Positions 63,920-64,000 of a stretch of 64,000 nt of DNA are shown here, in pieces (position 1 is the stretch's first letter; each line of letters begins with the position of its first letter). The stretch covers positions 558,001 to 622,000 of the forward strand of contig JVKJ01000005.1 of the NCBI GenBank assembly GCA_001054945.1, written 5' to 3'. The notes beneath the pieces are model-generated. The model worked only from the letters and a program-made list of their open reading frames with translations. It had not been told where the DNA came from and made no database searches. Origin of the DNA: Corynebacterium falsenii. GTDB taxonomy: Bacteria > Actinomycetota > Actinomycetes > Mycobacteriales > Mycobacteriaceae. A program made the translations under genes and the position numbers.

Positions 63920-64000
63920 CGTCTTATCTCCTCCTTAGTGAATTGGTGCATGGGGGAACAGGTACTTGAAGGTCGTCACTCCCTCAGATCAGTGCAGTGT
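63920..64000 (-). other. Upstream edge region of ureE, no gene end recognisable
   Basis: The 81 bases contain the ureE Shine-Dalgarno but no recognisable UreC C-terminus; all minus frames carry stops within the segment. ureC therefore probably ends just right of the window or within its last bases. Confidence 0.5.

Noticed and set aside
63920..64000. C-terminal end of ureC
   Set aside because: No UreC C-terminal residues could be matched; all minus frames contain stops in this short stretch, so the end was not annotated.

Overview
The window is chromosomal DNA of a Corynebacterium. Three things point there: the mycothiol gene mca, actinobacteria-specific families (DUF4245, DUF4307, DUF6542, DUF501, DUF3349, DUF5997), and a gene order that follows known mycobacterial/corynebacterial blocks (mfd-mazG-transglycosylase-eno-divIC-DUF501/ppx; glmU-prs-rplY-pth; greA-DUF4307-mca; coaA-glyA-phoH-fumC-glpX-xseBA-ispH-ychF). 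Ureolysis and very small helical surface-type peptides suggest the urease-positive, skin/urinary side of the genus, but the species cannot be fixed from sequence alone. No insertion sequence, prophage or CRISPR array was seen.

Layout. 1-7 kb holds a truncated patatin-like lipase, a FUSC-type membrane protein, a succinate-semialdehyde dehydrogenase, a fructosamine-kinase-like protein, an ornithine-cyclodeaminase-like protein, a CorA-family transporter and a 2'-5' RNA ligase-like protein. 7.1-8.4 kb is an AT-richer patch with an Excalibur-domain protein. 8.4-18.4 kb is a housekeeping block (ychF, AI-2E-type transporter, DUF6542, ispH, xseA-xseB, DUF4245, glpX, fumC). 18.5-20.6 kb is a phosphate-transport unit (pit, a small membrane protein, DUF3349). 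20.9-23.4 kb is a TetR regulator with an MFS exporter. 23.3-27.6 kb has a GNAT acetyltransferase, PhoH, an LGFP-type lipoprotein, and a LysR effector-domain protein divergent from DUF5997.

28-37.5 kb has an acyl-CoA dehydrogenase behind a repeat-rich control region, glyA-pncA, coaA, an isoprenyl transferase, mca with a coupled membrane protein, DUF4307, greA and a Bax-inhibitor-1 protein. 37.6-40.1 kb has a second succinate-semialdehyde dehydrogenase and a methyltransferase. 40.1-41.1 kb is the most unusual locus: two tandem, separately terminated genes for 32-residue amphipathic peptides that share an almost identical hairpin in their leaders. 41.1-46.5 kb has a tRNA-Leu(UAA), a DUF501-Ppx fusion, a GPP34 protein, a DivIC/FtsB-like protein, enolase and a transglycosylase. 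46.5-50 kb is a metal uptake unit: a DtxR/MntR-type regulator divergent from a three-gene ABC importer with a clear palindromic operator. 50-60 kb has mazG, mfd, tRNA-Gln, glmU, prs, rplY (with a structured leader) and pth. 60-64 kb carries the end of a urease operon, ureE-ureF-ureG-ureD plus a urea transporter, reading leftward; ureABC lie beyond the right edge.

How the genes connect: the right end combines urea import with nickel insertion into urease. GlmU and Mfd/MazG serve wall-precursor supply and genome maintenance, Prs supplies PRPP, and L25/Pth serve translation. Mn/Fe-type metal uptake is probably repressed by the adjacent MntR-like protein. Most start codons were chosen by Shine-Dalgarno spacing and family N-termini; several GTG/TTG or possibly leaderless starts are flagged.
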